Source: Sarcocystis neurona (taxonomy: Eukaryota > Apicomplexa > Conoidasida > Eucoccidiorida > Sarcocystidae). From it: DNA of 64,000 nucleotides. Numbering within the stretch: position 1 is the first letter of the stretch; each line of letters begins with the position of its first letter. Location: assembly GCA_000727475.1 (NCBI GenBank), contig KL647299.1, positions 1,626,379-1,690,378 on the forward strand. Reading direction: 5' to 3'. The position numbers and the translations under genes were made by a program. The notes under the pieces were generated by a model. It saw only the letters and a list, made by a program, of their open reading frames with translations, was not told the DNA's origin and did no database searches. This document shows positions 23,401 through 38,400 of the stretch, piece by piece.

Positions 23401-26400
23401 AAGCACGAATCTTCAGTGGTCGCCGCCTACACCTAATATGGCGACATGTTGAATCTACATGTTATTTGAAACATGTGTGCGATACACCACTCTGGTCCAT
23501 CGCCAAACCTCCTATATCTCTGTACAGCTGCCCAAGTGGGTGCATTGCGCCACTCCCTTTCTTTAGAATGACTACTGCGAACGCATGCCTGTTTCACTTC
23601 ATCGACAAACCGACCTTTCGCACCAACAGGACTGCTCTGCAGACTATGTCTTATTTACACGGTGCAACACTCCTGACAGGGACCTTACGTTACTTCCTGG
23701 TACCCTGAAGATGAAACACGATGGGAGTACAAGAGTGTTGATGATAAAGAATCGGACGGATAGAAAAGTAAGTGTACCCATGCGAAACGCCGCTTCTCCT
23801 CCTGTTTGACACGGGTCTCACCGAGAATCTGTATTAAAGGCAAGGAAGACAGTGGCACCTTGTGGGTCCGCGCAGGCCTACGGTGTACTACTCCAGACAC
23901 AAGAACACGTGGACGTGCATTCGATCACTTTTTTCAAGCTCGACGTCGACTATCCAGATGTATATATATATGTAGAGACACGCCCCTCTTCAACCTCGTT
24001 GATGCAGAATCAGTTTTAGTCCTACAATCAACAAGGGAAGCCTGAGATCATGCGAACGTCGGTTTCCCCAAGCGGTTCTTTAGTGAATTTCGAGTCTATT
24101 CGATATCACACCGCTGATGTCAGAGTGCTTCGACACCCCAACTTCAACACGTAATATTTAGAAGATATTCAGTTTTTCAAATTTCGGACGTCCTGTGTAC
24201 ACACACAATGAGAGTTTGGATCGTACGTAGATCTGCACGCTCAAATGAAGAATTTCTAGGAGCCGTGGTGGTGACTGTAGAAACACGTCTGTGAGTAAGT
24301 TGCACTACAACAATCTTCCATACAAATCTGTCGCTAAAGCGCCGAATCATTATCAAGTAACCGGCGTGTTTGCTGCGCTGCATCGTCTTAGTGGATCTGC
24401 ACCTGGAAAGACGCATACTCTCGCAGACAGACTGGTTACAAGCAGGTGTTCCGAGTGTATCCTGCGAGAGCGGACGTCCTCCCACGAAGTACAGCGTCTT
24501 TTGAGTAAGGAATTCCGGCGACAGCCAGCCTACGGTCTGAACAGTTGATTAGTCCCTCTGTGGAAGTGACGCGCATGCAGCAAGGCACAGGCTAGTGGTA
24601 GACGTCTGACCAAATAACAATTTGTCATATGAATACTGTTCACTGTACTTGTATGTCAAAACGTACGGCGGAGTCGGCCGATCACTGGTGCAAACCTTTG
24701 CTCGATCTACACTTAGGGTACGCGAAACGTAGTGTGTAGACTCAATCACTCAAGTACACTTTGCAGATGTAGTCATGTCCGGATAGAACCACGTGTGCAA
24801 AGACTTGGTGTTGTCTCGTCCTCTCCAGGGCGGTTGTTGCCGTTTGCTTAGCACATACAGTGGGCGTCTGAATAAGCAAACGAAACCGGTGCTTTTATTT
24901 TGAACTCCACGGAACTACCTCACAACGGCGCACACGTACGCTGAACCCCACCACAGCACATGCGCGCGTGCGTCGCTCCCGGCTTTTTCAGGGTCTCATA
25001 TGATGGACACGGTGTACCAGCAGGGTTCACCGACCACTGCCAGCTCGAAGCCGTACTCCACCCCACTCCCCCTGCCTCTCATAAAACAGTGGACGTCGAT
25101 CAACTCCGCGTTCCAGTTGTGCTTTCCTGTTACGCTCGTGGGAGTTGTCTGACTCCATGTGACATTCCTCTGTCGCCTGACGTGTATGTATCGGAGCCAA
25201 AGATCTGTTTCAAGAACTGTGCCGTGGGTAAGAAATTACCAGGGTGCAACCCTAGGATGTCACGAGGATTCAGAGAAACTGTAAATCAATCGCACGCTTT
25301 CACAGCCACACGCCTGCAAGAGACCTGAGGCTATGCACTGGGTTTTCAGAGTTATTTGCATTTGGGCACACAGCGGCATATATAAGGTTCCCGGCCTCGT
25401 CGTAGACAGCTACCTCCGCTGTCGGCGCCACTCAGACAGCGCATTACACAGTGCGCATCCTGCTGGGCATCTACCGCTTGCTCTACGCATTCCTTCCACA
25501 CGTAGACTCTAATTGTTCAGCACCTTTAGTATCTCACGAGTGCTTCCGCAGGCGCTGATTCCGTAGAACGGTACGACCCTGCTTCGTACGCTTGTCTTGT
25601 CAATGATATGTCTGTCTCTGTACTCGCGTGGTACGAGCAGGAATGCCAGCTCACATCTTCCTTCTAGCGTTATCTTGGGTGGAAAGCTATTCGAGCGCGT
25701 GCTGTCGCAGCAACGCATATATATAAAGGGATCTCCCGTTGTGCGCAGATATGCAAGGATAACGCCTGACTCGTACACGAGTAGCGGTGTATAAACTCTG
25801 GTGCAACTTCTGGGTTATTTCCTTAGGGTTCCCCTCTCTCTAGATCTTTCTTCGTCTGACCTTTCTTTGTAGTGACTCCGAATGTGCACAGCCGAGTGAT
25901 GAGCTTTTCTAAACCGCTTGTTCTACAGCGCTTTTCTTGCGTGTTTGAAACAGGTGGATGTAGTTTCCGCACAACGCAGCTGGTGAACAACGGCGACACG
26001 GCTGTCAGCTTTGATCTTGTCACAGACAGGATCACCGACGTGCCCAAGAATGACAGTGTACCACACTGTGTCTTCAGGTCAGATAGTTCTGTTTGATGGC
26101 GGACCAGAGCCTGAGTGAGTGCCACATTCTGTTCCACACACTTGGGGCAGGAATTGCCTGTTACGGCGACGGTGCTACCGGCAAACCCACCGCAGCCGCC
26201 CACGAGGGGACACTCTGCCTCGATACACGGGTATAGCCGGTTTCGAGGTAGAAATATACGCCCTGATGAAGTTTCCTTGCACGCAGCAGAGGACGTAGTA
26301 ATTCTCGAGCATTCATATGAAGTGCCAACGCAGATCCGACAGTCGTCAGTGTTCGCAGAATCTTCTGCTCTTCCAGGATCTGGCCTTCGTCTGGCTGCAT

Positions 26401-29400
26401 TCCTCCGAGGAGCTCACGAGCTCTCGTCCTGAGCTTCGAACCGCGCGTAGCGTCGAACTGGTCGTGGATATCTGAGGAGTTTCATGTGGTCCTGAATGAA
26501 AACGCCTCCTTTACAAAGTCCATTCGCGTATTTGGACGCGCGTGGGAACCTCTAATCGACCTTGTGGAAAGTCCCGTGGTGGGCGAGACATTTCAGTGAA
26601 GAGGGATGCCACACTCTAACGAGCACAAGATATTAAATGGTCTGAGTGGAGTTCACGTAGCGGGACTGTTCTGTGACAACGAGGAGGGAGCCCCTTACTG
26701 CCTGCGAACTCCTACTTGTGCCCAAAACGTATTGTTTATGTGCGACGCAGGTGTTTGCCACGACCCCGCTTGGGTCCGTTTCTGAAAGCAATATTACGCT
26801 GCGCAATGCTTCCAACATTCAAATAAAAGTTTCAGCAGAGCTCTCGGGAATCGACCGCAATGCCTTTACCTTGAACCCCATGAAGGAATTTCTCGGCCCT
26901 TCTGAAGAAACAAGCATTCACTGCAAATTCGCCCCACTGCACCCCTCCGGATCTTCCGCTCTACTGTCTGTAACCGCTGAGACTGTATACACGGATGACG
27001 CAGTGAGTCGAACGCACACTCGCCTGCTCCGCAACCTTTAACACCACCGCAGGACAGTAAAGATTCTCTATCCGGGACGCACACTGAATGCCCAGTTGAC
27101 AACATTCGAACGGACTTCTTCTACTTGTCCTGGTGCAGCAGCCTTAAATGAATGATGAATTTGACTGAAGCGTTCTTATGCGCACTCAGATGACTGAGTG
27201 CTTCCACGCCCTCAGTTCTGGCGGTATGCACTGACATATCCTGAACAGAAGCTGGAAAAAAAGATCACGCACAGTTAACGGGACACGGCGCCGCTCACAG
27301 TAACGCCACAAATATGCCTAAAAATTCTGTTTCGAATTTATTTGCTTCTCTTGTGGGCGTTATTGTTGCGGTACGTGGAGGGGCACCGCAAAATGTGCTG
27401 ACGGCACATTATTTTCGGGCGCTTCTTGTAGAGATGTTGCACAAGGTACTGAAGTCTCAGAAGAGGAAGCTGGCACTACTTAGCTGATGTATACAGTGCC
27501 AGTAACTCGTTGACGCCTGTTTGTTTGCGGGCGAGGCAACCGCCATTCAATGTGTTCTTCAACAGATTCAGAGTTGGGTGTATCGCCCTGGAAGTTTTGA
27601 AGACGTACTCCCCATTACAAAAAAGACCGAGTTTGTGAGCCTCATAGGGCGCACAGCCCCCTGCCCTATTAAGGTCTCGCCTGCTTCAATCACTCTCGGT
27701 CCCCTTATTGCGCATACCAAGTCAACACACGAAGTGAGAGATTGAACATTGTGTTGTGCTTTGCTTGAAACAGTAGTAATGTATAGACAGTACAAGCATG
27801 ACTGACATGCTGAGGGGGCCTCAGTCGATTGCTGACGAGGTTTTTGCTTCAGTGCTCTGCCTGTCAGCGCCGGCAACCAAAAGTCTTGTCTACAGTAGCA
27901 CGAACCGTAGAGCGTGAGTATGATGCTGCGGGCGAGAAGACGCACCCAGTCTAAGGAAATAATCGTAGCAATTTCGCTGGTGTCTTGATGAAGAAGGACG
28001 CGTGGTGTCCAGCCAAGATATGCCCCACGAAAAGCTTCCTCTCTGTCCGATGCTCCAGATAATTCTCAGGAACGAATCTGACGCTTCGACGCTCTACAAA
28101 ATTCAGCTCCAACCGCGTTTATCGCCGAGTTGTGAAGAAAAACAGAATTTTGAAGACGTGGGAAAGTCGTGCGAAGAATTGACCTTCCGGAAGATGAGAG
28201 GAGAGCTGACACGCAATAGCACGGAAAGAATAGTGTTTGACTTCCATCCCAAAAGAAAACAGCGCTACCGCTGTCGGATTCAGATTATCCAACTGAGATA
28301 TCAGAGTTCTGGTGAGCAGGGAACAAACTGCGCGGTACGCAGCATGTTCTAAGCACTCTTGTTCGTAGGTGTTATTCCGTGTTAAGCTGCTACGAGATAC
28401 ACGGAATTAATAGAAACGCTTCATGCGTCGAAGGTCAGCGAGTTACCTGGGGAAGCGTAATACGCCACTTTCTGGCGCATACAGCTGTTGGATTCGCCCT
28501 CATGTATTGAACTGCTGACTCGGCGGGTAATGCAAACAGCAAACCTGTCGTTAGCACAAATACTTGTGAGCATTCCTGGTTAAAGAACTCGAGTATGTCT
28601 GGTAAAGGTGTGCTCTTCGTGTAGGGGGTATCGACGAAGGAGAGACAGATGACGTAGAAGAGACCGCTTGGTGAGCGCTGACGTCCCCCCTGTCAAACGG
28701 GTACAAAATACGCCGACTCGTACAAAAAAACAGCCTTACATGCCCAAATGAGTGTACAACTGTCTACAACTGTTGGAAATTATGCATATACACATGTTCG
28801 TACATACACATAAATACACACATAGGTGCACACGCTTACACATCCATCCAACAATACACACTACGTGCAAACATATATACACAACGCATATTTACACATA
28901 TATGTATATTAATGTAGGAATACGACACGGCAACCCTGCACACTACGATACAACTACATCTACGTACACATGCTCAACAACATGGGTACGCGCCGTAAAA
29001 CATGTGTAGAAAAGAGGGGGTAAGGACGCTACCGACAGGGTCGCTAAAAATGCGCTTCCAGAGATTACAGAGCGCGACGGTGTGCGTGCATGTTGGTGTT
29101 GACCGCAGACTCGTTCAGCGGAGCCAACTTCCCTAGTTAACTGCCAAGCGGTGAACGCCACATACGTAGAAAGATTTCACGACTGCTAGTGTGTTAAGAA
29201 AAAATTTCCTCAGTACATAGGACCGTTGGTGCATGTTCGCGCGCTTTTTCCCTCCGTACAAGTATGCTGCAGAAGTTGGAGATAATTAAACAAGAACTTT
29301 TGCTGTTCTACGTTTCGGTACTAGTCAGCAGGAGGAGCTTCAAACTACAGAAGTCTTTCTTGAAGCCAACGTGGTCCACCCGGCGGTTCAGATTTTGGAC

Positions 29401-32400
29401 GTACGGTGTCTGAATCGAGCTGTCGCGCCCAGCAGACTCTGGCAAACTGTGAATGCGCACTTAATAAACAGGTAAGTCGTCGTTTTCGCTGAGTTTCCCG
29501 TACACAGGTTCCAATTTCAAAAAGTAGTGTTCTATGCCCACGTACCTCTACGTGTCGCGTGCATAATTCCTGAGGTTCCAGTTTGTCGATGTCGTCTAGA
29601 ACTGTAGGTCGTTCTGAACACTGAGAGCGACGATGAGAGTACATTTATTGCAACAGTGCAGCAGGTCAAATTGGCCACACTTGCTTTTTTGTTGAGCTGT
29701 TCTTTAATGCCCTTTGAAGGCACTTTGCAGATGATGTTCAGCCATGTGAAGTGGACTATTTGAAGGCGGAAGGATTGGATGAGCGGCACGTAGCGCTTCA
29801 AAAGCTGCAAACGTTTGACATGGATTTTGGAGCTGCGCCGATAGCTTCAGAGCAGACAATTTTTCTTCTCACGTTGCATAACCCGGGTCTTGTACCTGTT
29901 AAACTTTACTTCGAGACTGTCCAGAACTGGAATCTGCAGGAAACGCCTTTTTGGGGGCTGCACGTGAGTGTGCTGACGTATACTGTTCCCAGATGTCTTC
30001 ACACTCACAGAAGAAACGTGTAAAATGATGCAGTGCCTGATCACGTAGGCAGCCGCCGACCCGCTCGTGCAGCCCCCTTGTATGTGTCAGAAGTTTTTGT
30101 AGCTGATGAAAACAAGTGAGAAGCCTTCTCGTACGTGATCTCAGANNNNNNNNNNNNNNNNNNNNNNNNNNNNNNNNNNNNNNNNNNNNNNNNNNNNNNN
30201 NNNNNNNNNNNNNNNNNNNNNNNNNNNNNNNNNNNNNNNNNNNNNNNNNNNNNNNNNNNNNNNNNNNNNNNNNNNNNNNNNNNNNNNNNNNNNNNNNNNN
30301 NNNNNNNNNNNNNNNNNNNNNNNNNNNNNNNNNNNNNNNNNNNNNNNNNNNNNNNNNNNNNNNNNNNNNNNNNNNNNNNNNNNNNNNNNNNNNNNNNNNN
30401 NNNNNNNNNNNNNNNNNNNNNNNNNNNNNNNNNNNNNNNNNNNNNNNNNNNNNNNNNNNNNNNNNNNNNNNNNNNNNNNNNNNNNNNNNNNNNNNNNNNN
30501 NNNNNNNNNNNNNNNNNNNNNNNNNNNNNNNNNNNNNNNNNNNNNNNNNNNNNNNNNNNNNNNNNNNNNNNNNNNNNNNNNNNNNNNNNNNNNNNNNNNN
30601 NNNNNNNNNNNNNNNNNNNNNNNNNNNNNNNNNNNNNNNNNNNNNNNNNNNNNNNNNNNNNNNNNNNNNNNNNNNNNNNNNNNNNNNNNNNNNNNNNNNN
30701 NNNNNNNNNNNNNNNNNNNNNNNNNNNNNNNNNNNNNNNNNNNNNNNNNNNNNNAAACGTCCGGTGAGACGCCTTCTCGTACGTGATCTCAGAGACAAAA
30801 GGCAGTTCTATGGAATCGAAGGCCTGTAGCGTAAGAGGGTGCTTTCACTTCTCGATGAAACGCTCCCACCGTTTTACGTCCCATATCTCTCGCTAAACGT
30901 CCGGGGACAGTGCCACGGGAAAACTGTTCTAGTCGTTCTTAAGACCGTGCCTTTGCGCTTTATGCCTCCTCCTCGAGAGCTAGGGGGCTTTTGTAAACTC
31001 TTTTCAGCAACGTCTCTTCGGGCATTACAAAGCAACCCTTTTTTTCTCGCGCCGTCTGCGTCGGCTCCTGCTCCCCAGCAGGATCTAAGTGGTCTTGGTT
31101 GCCTCTGTATGCAACTTACATGTGCAGGGTAACCGGAGCAACAAGGAACACTCAGAAGATCCTGTGTGCTTGGAGCCCCGAGCTTTGCGCCTCGAAGTCG
31201 ATGAATCTGCACCCGTACTACTTGCCCTTGACTACAAGAAGGCCGGCCTAGTCTCGGCAGATGTTATTTTGTCTGTTGAAAAGGGCAGATGTGCAGTTCT
31301 CCGGTTGAAACGAAATGCACTCGCTTCAGAAGACTTTCCGTTCTACTTCCGCAAGTCTATACAGGTCGGTTCGTAACCTGTTGAGGGATTTTGGAAGCAG
31401 TGAAACGGGAGTGAAGCGACACTTCTGGCGAACATCGTCTTTGCGTGCTTTCGATACTTCAGCGAAATGGGTGTGAAAGGATCTTTCTGGCGAACAAAGT
31501 ATCTGCGTGCTTCAGATAGGGTTGCGTACCTCGTACTGAAAAAGCATGGAACAGACCCACTTGCCTCCCGCTACTCTTGGTGCTCCCACGTTAGGGCAAC
31601 CTGGCATCCCTGTCCTCCTAGTATTGATGCACCTGCACCTGCGTATCTGCATTTCGAAGCTGATATGAGGAACTGCCACCAAAGTGAAAATTTACTTTGC
31701 GGGATCAACACAGGGCTCAGATGTGGACGAATGGAACGCACTTATCTTAAGCAAGTTGTCTTACGTAAGTTGTAGGCAGCGTCTTCCCTTACACCTTTAC
31801 AAAAATTCTGCAGAGGACACACCCACTGGACTTTGCTTCTTGCAGGTGTTACAGCCTGTTCGTCTCGGTTCGAATCCCGGGCCTCGGCAGGTGTTTGAGC
31901 TGGTGAACTTTGGAAGCAGCGAAAGAAAATGGCGTTTACAGCTCAAAGACAACGAAAACATCTCAAACGGCTTCCCTGCCTTGCGTCTAGACACGGTTGA
32001 GGGTTGCCTGCAACCCTCTCAGGCCACTCATGTGTCTGTGACTTTTACGCCGCTTCAAGAAGGGAAACAAGAGTTTTCTATCGTCTGTCGCGAAGCTGAC
32101 CAGCACGACAACCGACCCAGCTGCCTTTCACGAGGAGTGGAACTTCGCGTGCAGGCTTGTGGACAGCTGCAGCCTCTGACAGAACACCTGCTTGCGGAGG
32201 GTACTTTGCCAGACTTCGTCACACGTGATAGAGGCATCGCTCCCGTGATGCTGGCAGCGAGTGTTTCTTCTGAGGTTATAATGTTGCCACACGTCAGACG
32301 GAGGTGAGTGTGCAGGAAGGGAACTACACGAAGGAAGGCTTTTCAGAAACTGAGGTCACTGGAAGATACCATGTCTTCGGCTACGGGCACAAATACTTTG

Positions 32401-35400
32401 TAACAAAATATGCCATCTTTCACCTAGAGTAGCGAGGCTGTGTGACTTCGTAGGGGGGAGGTTGCACACAGCCACTGTGTGGACATACGACTGAAAGCGC
32501 CTCCATTTCCTCAGCTGTCGGGCACGGAAACTTCTCTGTGGTGTGTGTAGCTCAAATGGATCAGATCGGTGCGCAAGTACTGGCAGATTTAGCGTGCAGC
32601 TTTTTCGCAGTAGCTCGGTGCTGTGCCTTGCCAGTATTGTCGCCCCCGCACCTGCTTTGCAGCAACCCCGCACGAACGGAACGTTATTGCCCGCACTTCC
32701 TAGGGAAGAACTGCGCGATTATGGCCTGCATAGAAATGGCGTAGCAAGAGCATAACATGCCACTTTGGGAAGCTAGTAGGCGAACTGCGACGCAATATCA
32801 AACGTCCGCACGTCCATATGTATGCGAACGGCGAAAAAAGGCATTATGTACATTACCGCAGCAAGCGCGTTCAGCAGAAGCGAATTTTCTGCTGCGAGTG
32901 CAGCCGCTTTCGTTATTGTTTCCCATGCAGGTCTCTCGTTCATCGAATCTTGATTCTTCGCAACAACCACAAGAACCAGACGCTAAGGTTTCGCTGGGAC
33001 AAACAGCAGCTGTTTTCGTGCGTTGGCGAATTGACAATAGTGCCAAGTACCGGTACGCTGTGAAGTAGAAATGTGGGCAGCTCTGCTCGAACGAGCGCAC
33101 TCTCTGTTGTGCTACTCACGTCATACACTGAAAACTCTTACTCTTTAACCTGTTCACAGTCACCACCAAAACAGCAGCAAACTACGTAGCACATACGGGC
33201 TTTCTACATCAGCGTGAAAACCGCGGATAAAGAAACGAACACAGCGTGAAGGACTTTATAGAAGCACTGGTGCATCAACCCAGCTGTGGACGTCCAACAG
33301 TCGAGGTGAATCACGTGCGCTTCTGCGCAGCTCGTTTAGCGCAGTTGTGTTCATTGTAGAGCAGCTTGCCGAAGAAATCTGATACGATTTGTTCGCGACG
33401 TACATATCGGTGTGTGTTTGTTGCCGTGTGTGCACAGTCGTGTCGGGACACCACTGCACACACAAACCGCAGGTAGACGTGTCTTCAGCGGTACCCTGCG
33501 CAAAACGAACAGCCACGTAGAACTGCATGAAATCTACGAAGAGAATTGTACTGGGCCTCGGAACGTGCCTCTGCGCAGGCATTCTCCCACCCGGAGGGCA
33601 TTGCATCACACACTGCATCTTCCGCTCAACACTCGAAGAGTTCAACATTGACGGAGAAATTGTCTGCTGGACCAGCTGGGATCTCTCATCTCGAGACTCG
33701 CACATTACACATAAACCGCCAGGCAAGCCACAAAAAAGCGGCTGACACGTAGGAAACACTGCCCGCAAGCTGTGTCGGAAACGGTGACGTGGCCATTGGT
33801 ATCCTCTTCTGATGATTTTGGAATGCATTTCGTACCACTCACTCGCTCACCGCGACTAACATGCCTTCAGCCTGTCTCTTGCAGGCGCAAGTTCGAACCG
33901 CGGCACACGTACACGAGTACACTCTTTTAGGCCTCGTAAACCTCGCAGTTAAAGGCTCTGTGTACGTAACTGATGCAGTTGTGGGATTGCTTGCCCCCTT
34001 TTCACCACGTAGAAAAGAAGGGATCCGGACATATTGGAGAAAGAAAGCAGAATACTCATGCGAAGAGACACATTTACGAACCACTACGTTGCACGAGCAT
34101 CTGAACCTCACGACAACGCAGGTCGCACTGAAGGGCTGGTTAAAAGGACAAATGGCGTGTACAAGCGTACCCTGGAACCCTCGTGGGCTTACGGAGGAGT
34201 GCACTCTGATTGGTGTGAGGGACACACATTTGAAAAGCTGGACACACAAGAGAGCGGAGAGCATCCAGTATAAGAAGAACAGACGGCTTTGTGTAGAAGG
34301 TGCGATACGTTTTCTCTTAGCATGTTCGTGTCCTTGCGGACGGTGGATATCGATATAAGGCGAACCAGAGTTATTGTTTACTGTAACAGCTGGCACGTGA
34401 AGGACGTGGAATGTACAGGGGCTCTCTTGCAGGATACGGCACCCTCTCACGACTGGCGCACCCGATGAAAGTACTTCACCAAGTCATGACGTGCACTCTG
34501 ATACAACACGATCGTAGGCCTCGTGTCACAGACACCGCTTCGCAGGAGCCCATCTGCACTGCTGTCAAAGGCGTCTGTGGCCTCGGCGTCACCGGCTGTA
34601 CACAGCTGGTGTTATCTCGTTGATAACTCTTGAAGCTACATAGAAACAGATCTACTTGCGATACAGAACCGATGCAATGTAGAAGTGGAAAGTCTTAAAA
34701 GGCTTGGGAGTCAGCTAGTAGAGGAGCTGACAGCTATGGACCCCACTATCCACACAGCACTGCGGTGAGATACGCAGAGCGGGAAGAGGAAATAATAGCG
34801 GCGCACGGAAAGGCACCAAGGACTTCACAGAAGCTGAACCACAACAGTGCATCATCGGATCCGATTGTGAAAACGAAGGCGGCCACGAAAATTGTGGAAG
34901 AAGTCACCACGAGCGGACAAACACCTCAAAAAAAAGTGGTAACCAAGAAGGTACGCACCGATGTGCCGTTGAGCAAGGGTGAACGTGTATTACTATTGCA
35001 GACGCTGTTTACCGTGGCACACCTCTGAACGTGTGAATCGGGCCTTTGTGAAGGTTTACCTTCTCTTTTTTCTGCGTAAGTGTTTCCCGGTGTTCCTTCA
35101 CACATGCCTGCCACGCTACATGCCACGCAACAGCACGCGTTCACCCGTCGACGTTGTCCCCCTAATGCGGCGTTGGTGACCCATTTGTGGAACAATAACA
35201 ATCTAAGGAAACTAGTTGACTGGTATTAATTGCGCCTCTCCATGCGCGCCATCAGTTTTGTGCGTCGTGCAGTGCTGATCGTCGTGTCGCCCACGCAGGC
35301 GGCCACCCTCCTTTTGGTATCTACGATGTAGTTAACTGCCACACAATTGCTTGTAGTGCCACACTAGAGCGTATCCTTTATCGTCAGGTATGCAACACAC

Positions 35401-38400
35401 AGCGCAGTGTTTTTAGCAGGTTACCAATGTGATATGTGGAGGAAAGCATGTAGGCGTGATTTCACCCTAAAAAAGCCACTTTTAAAAGCGGTGGGAACAT
35501 ACGCACAGGTGCTCATGTAGATGTATAAACGTCAGTGCAGTGAACCTTTAGCGTTATCTCGGTGCCACCAGAGACTCTGACTGACCCCAAACTGTGTGCT
35601 ACGGGGCTTTAGGGTCCCCGGAAAGCTTTCGTTGGGGCCTCAAGAGGAACCATCCCTCCAAAATATTTAGAATCCGTAAAGCCTACTGTGGCTCTATACG
35701 TTCGGATCTTCGCCCGATCTGACTCTTCGCTGGAAGGAGAGACACTGTCTTTTCCAGAGGCGCAAGCAGCGGGGGCGTGTTGCCCCCTTCCGCAGCCTCC
35801 GTATCTCAGGGGTATCATGGAAAATGAGCATATATTCAAATCAGATGCAGAAGGTAATGAAGAATCCGTTCATCCAGCAAAAGGAAATGCGATGGGACCA
35901 TCACGTGGTACGCCACACGTTGTAGTCTTACAGGACCTGCCACCGGAAAAAGGGGCTTGTGCCCGTGTCAACTGTATGCTGATAAGAAAGAGTCTTACGC
36001 CGCGCTTCGTCTTACCCTCGTCTTACGACTGTCAGAGTGCTGACCATCGGAATATTTACACCACCGGAACGAACACTGACGCTAGTAACATACAAGTTGA
36101 TTTGCAGAACATGACACCTGGCTAGGGCACTTGTTAAAGTACCGTGTAGACGCAACAAATTGCTGTACGTGTACATGCGAGAGCTAGCAGATGCACCTCC
36201 AGCTCTCAACACGCTAATGTCTGTATCCAGCAGGGCCCGCTCAAGTTCAAGGCGCCTGCGACTCACTAACACTTTCTGAAAAAAACTTGAACCTCCCCAT
36301 TTGGTGCATGGTGTGCTGTTGACAATCTCAGGGCCCTTATGCAGTGATGTGGACTCGGAGGAAGTGTTCATTCAGCAGCCTGCTTTACTCGCCATCGCGA
36401 CCCAGATCCTGACAGACATGGTGCACGAAGCCCTCCATGCAGAGTGTACACAGGAGTTCGTCGAGGACGTCATCAATGAAGCCTCTCCACCCTTTGCTTC
36501 CCTCTTCCCGACTTTGTCAAATGCTATTCACAGACAACCTGTTGCGAACGAGCTGCTACACCGTGGAGAAAGTGAGCAAAAGTATGGGGCACAGGCGCAC
36601 ACTTGAGACAACTCGAATCTAATAAATTTTGCCATGATGTTTTCTTCCGCTGTGACCTCGAGGTTGTAGGAATCTACGTTTAGGCTTAGTCCGCCTTATG
36701 TTACATGTCCCTCAGTTTGCCTCTCTGCGGTGTTGTGTCTTCGTTTGTGCGGGTGCGGCTCCGTGCACGCATGCGCGTATACTCGTATAAAACATGTCAT
36801 CGCGTGGTAGTGTACGAGTTGTGACGGACGTACAAGGCGTTAAAGTCGCACGAAGCACCAAAATCGAAAATATTCGTTACCAGCACCACCACCCTTTTTC
36901 AGGTGACGCGTACACTATGTCAGCGAGTGTGTTACAGACGACCCTCAGGAAAGCAGCGGACTTACAATTGGACAGCACTACAGTTAGCAACTGCGGACGA
37001 GTGCAGTTCATGCTTCACCAGTAACAGCTGTAAATCGCTGCCACAACGCTAGCACGATATCTAATGTACGTACGACAGAGTGAATGTGTTAAACTACAAT
37101 ATCTGTGAATTTACTGTGCTCAGATGGTGGCAGGAAGAACACGCGCCATAAATTCTCTTTTGGTAAAATGAAACTCTGTGAGCCGCGAAGGTGATGAGAT
37201 ATGGAGATTGTCGGTATATTTCTCTTGGTAGAGGTGTGCACTTACGTCCTTTTCAGCCGTATCTTCAGTCTAGTTTGCACCGTGCCGACGTCTCGTTTCT
37301 CTGTTCTTACCAGGCGAGACACACTCAGACGACTCTTCCACGTCCACTTCTAATATATCCGCTTTCCAACGCCAAGACGTCTACAGAAATGATAGCCAGC
37401 ATGTATTCTCCACGCCTTGGGGCATGGAGATTCGAGAAGACTACAGAAACTGGTCTCCGCTTGTAATGAATTTCCTGCATTGCTTGCCTGTTCTGGATTC
37501 GCCCACAACAACAGTAAGTGCTACAGTTCGGACCTCCGCACAATTGTTACCGGATGTAATCCTGTAGACGACCGCTCACTGCATAGTCTACCGATGCGCT
37601 GATATCTTGCTTGTCTCCCGGGTACCTTGTCTTGTCGGGCGTTGAGTATATCGTTCGCCAGTGCGGCCGCTCCCAGGCACATTATTTCTACATTTGCACA
37701 AAGTTGGACACAGGTACATACAAAGCAGACTTGCAAGGTACGTATTTAGGGAGCCGGGCAGAACAGGGACGTTATATCAGGCAGTGAAGGATCTCTTTCC
37801 GACAAAACAAGCTTAGATTGTTGTGCTGCGTCCGCGTTACATATGGGAGCTTCAGCAGAATTCATGTGTTTTTCAGGCATTCGAGTCCCAAAGTTCCAGA
37901 GAAGACAGTGTGCCTCAATACCCGCATACGTACGCACGCAGACACGTAACCGTAGAAATATCTATAATTACGCGTATTACCTTTTTGAGCATATACGTAC
38001 ACTTGCGTCACGTACCAACCAGACGTACATACGGAGAAATCTGGGTATCAAAAGAACACCCAAGGGTGAGTGCACATAAACACTGTGCACAAAAATGTAG
38101 ATATGCACTTAAAAGATAGGTGTGTACGGGCGTCCAAGTACAGACGCAACAGACTATGGTGGTACTCGTGCTGTATACCCAGTGGGGTGCACGCCTGTGA
38201 CACAGACGTCTGCTCCCATGCACGTGTGCCCCTTGTGTGCTTGGCAGTGTGGAGAGAACCACAGGAAATCATACACGTTTTCTAGATCTTGCCCTGTTCT
38301 GCAACTGTTTCCACTTTCACTCAGGCCCCGGGCCCGGTCTCGCGAGGCATTTCCGAAAAAGCGGAAGAGCCGCAGGAAGATACTACTCCGCTTGTGGATT

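Noticed and set aside
30135..30767. Open frames through the N run
   Set aside because: They consist of undetermined residues only.
31860..31895. A tRNA-like B box (GGTTCGAATCC)
   Set aside because: It lies inside a well-supported CFAP65 exon. No A box, anticodon stem or acceptor pairing is visible at the right distance.
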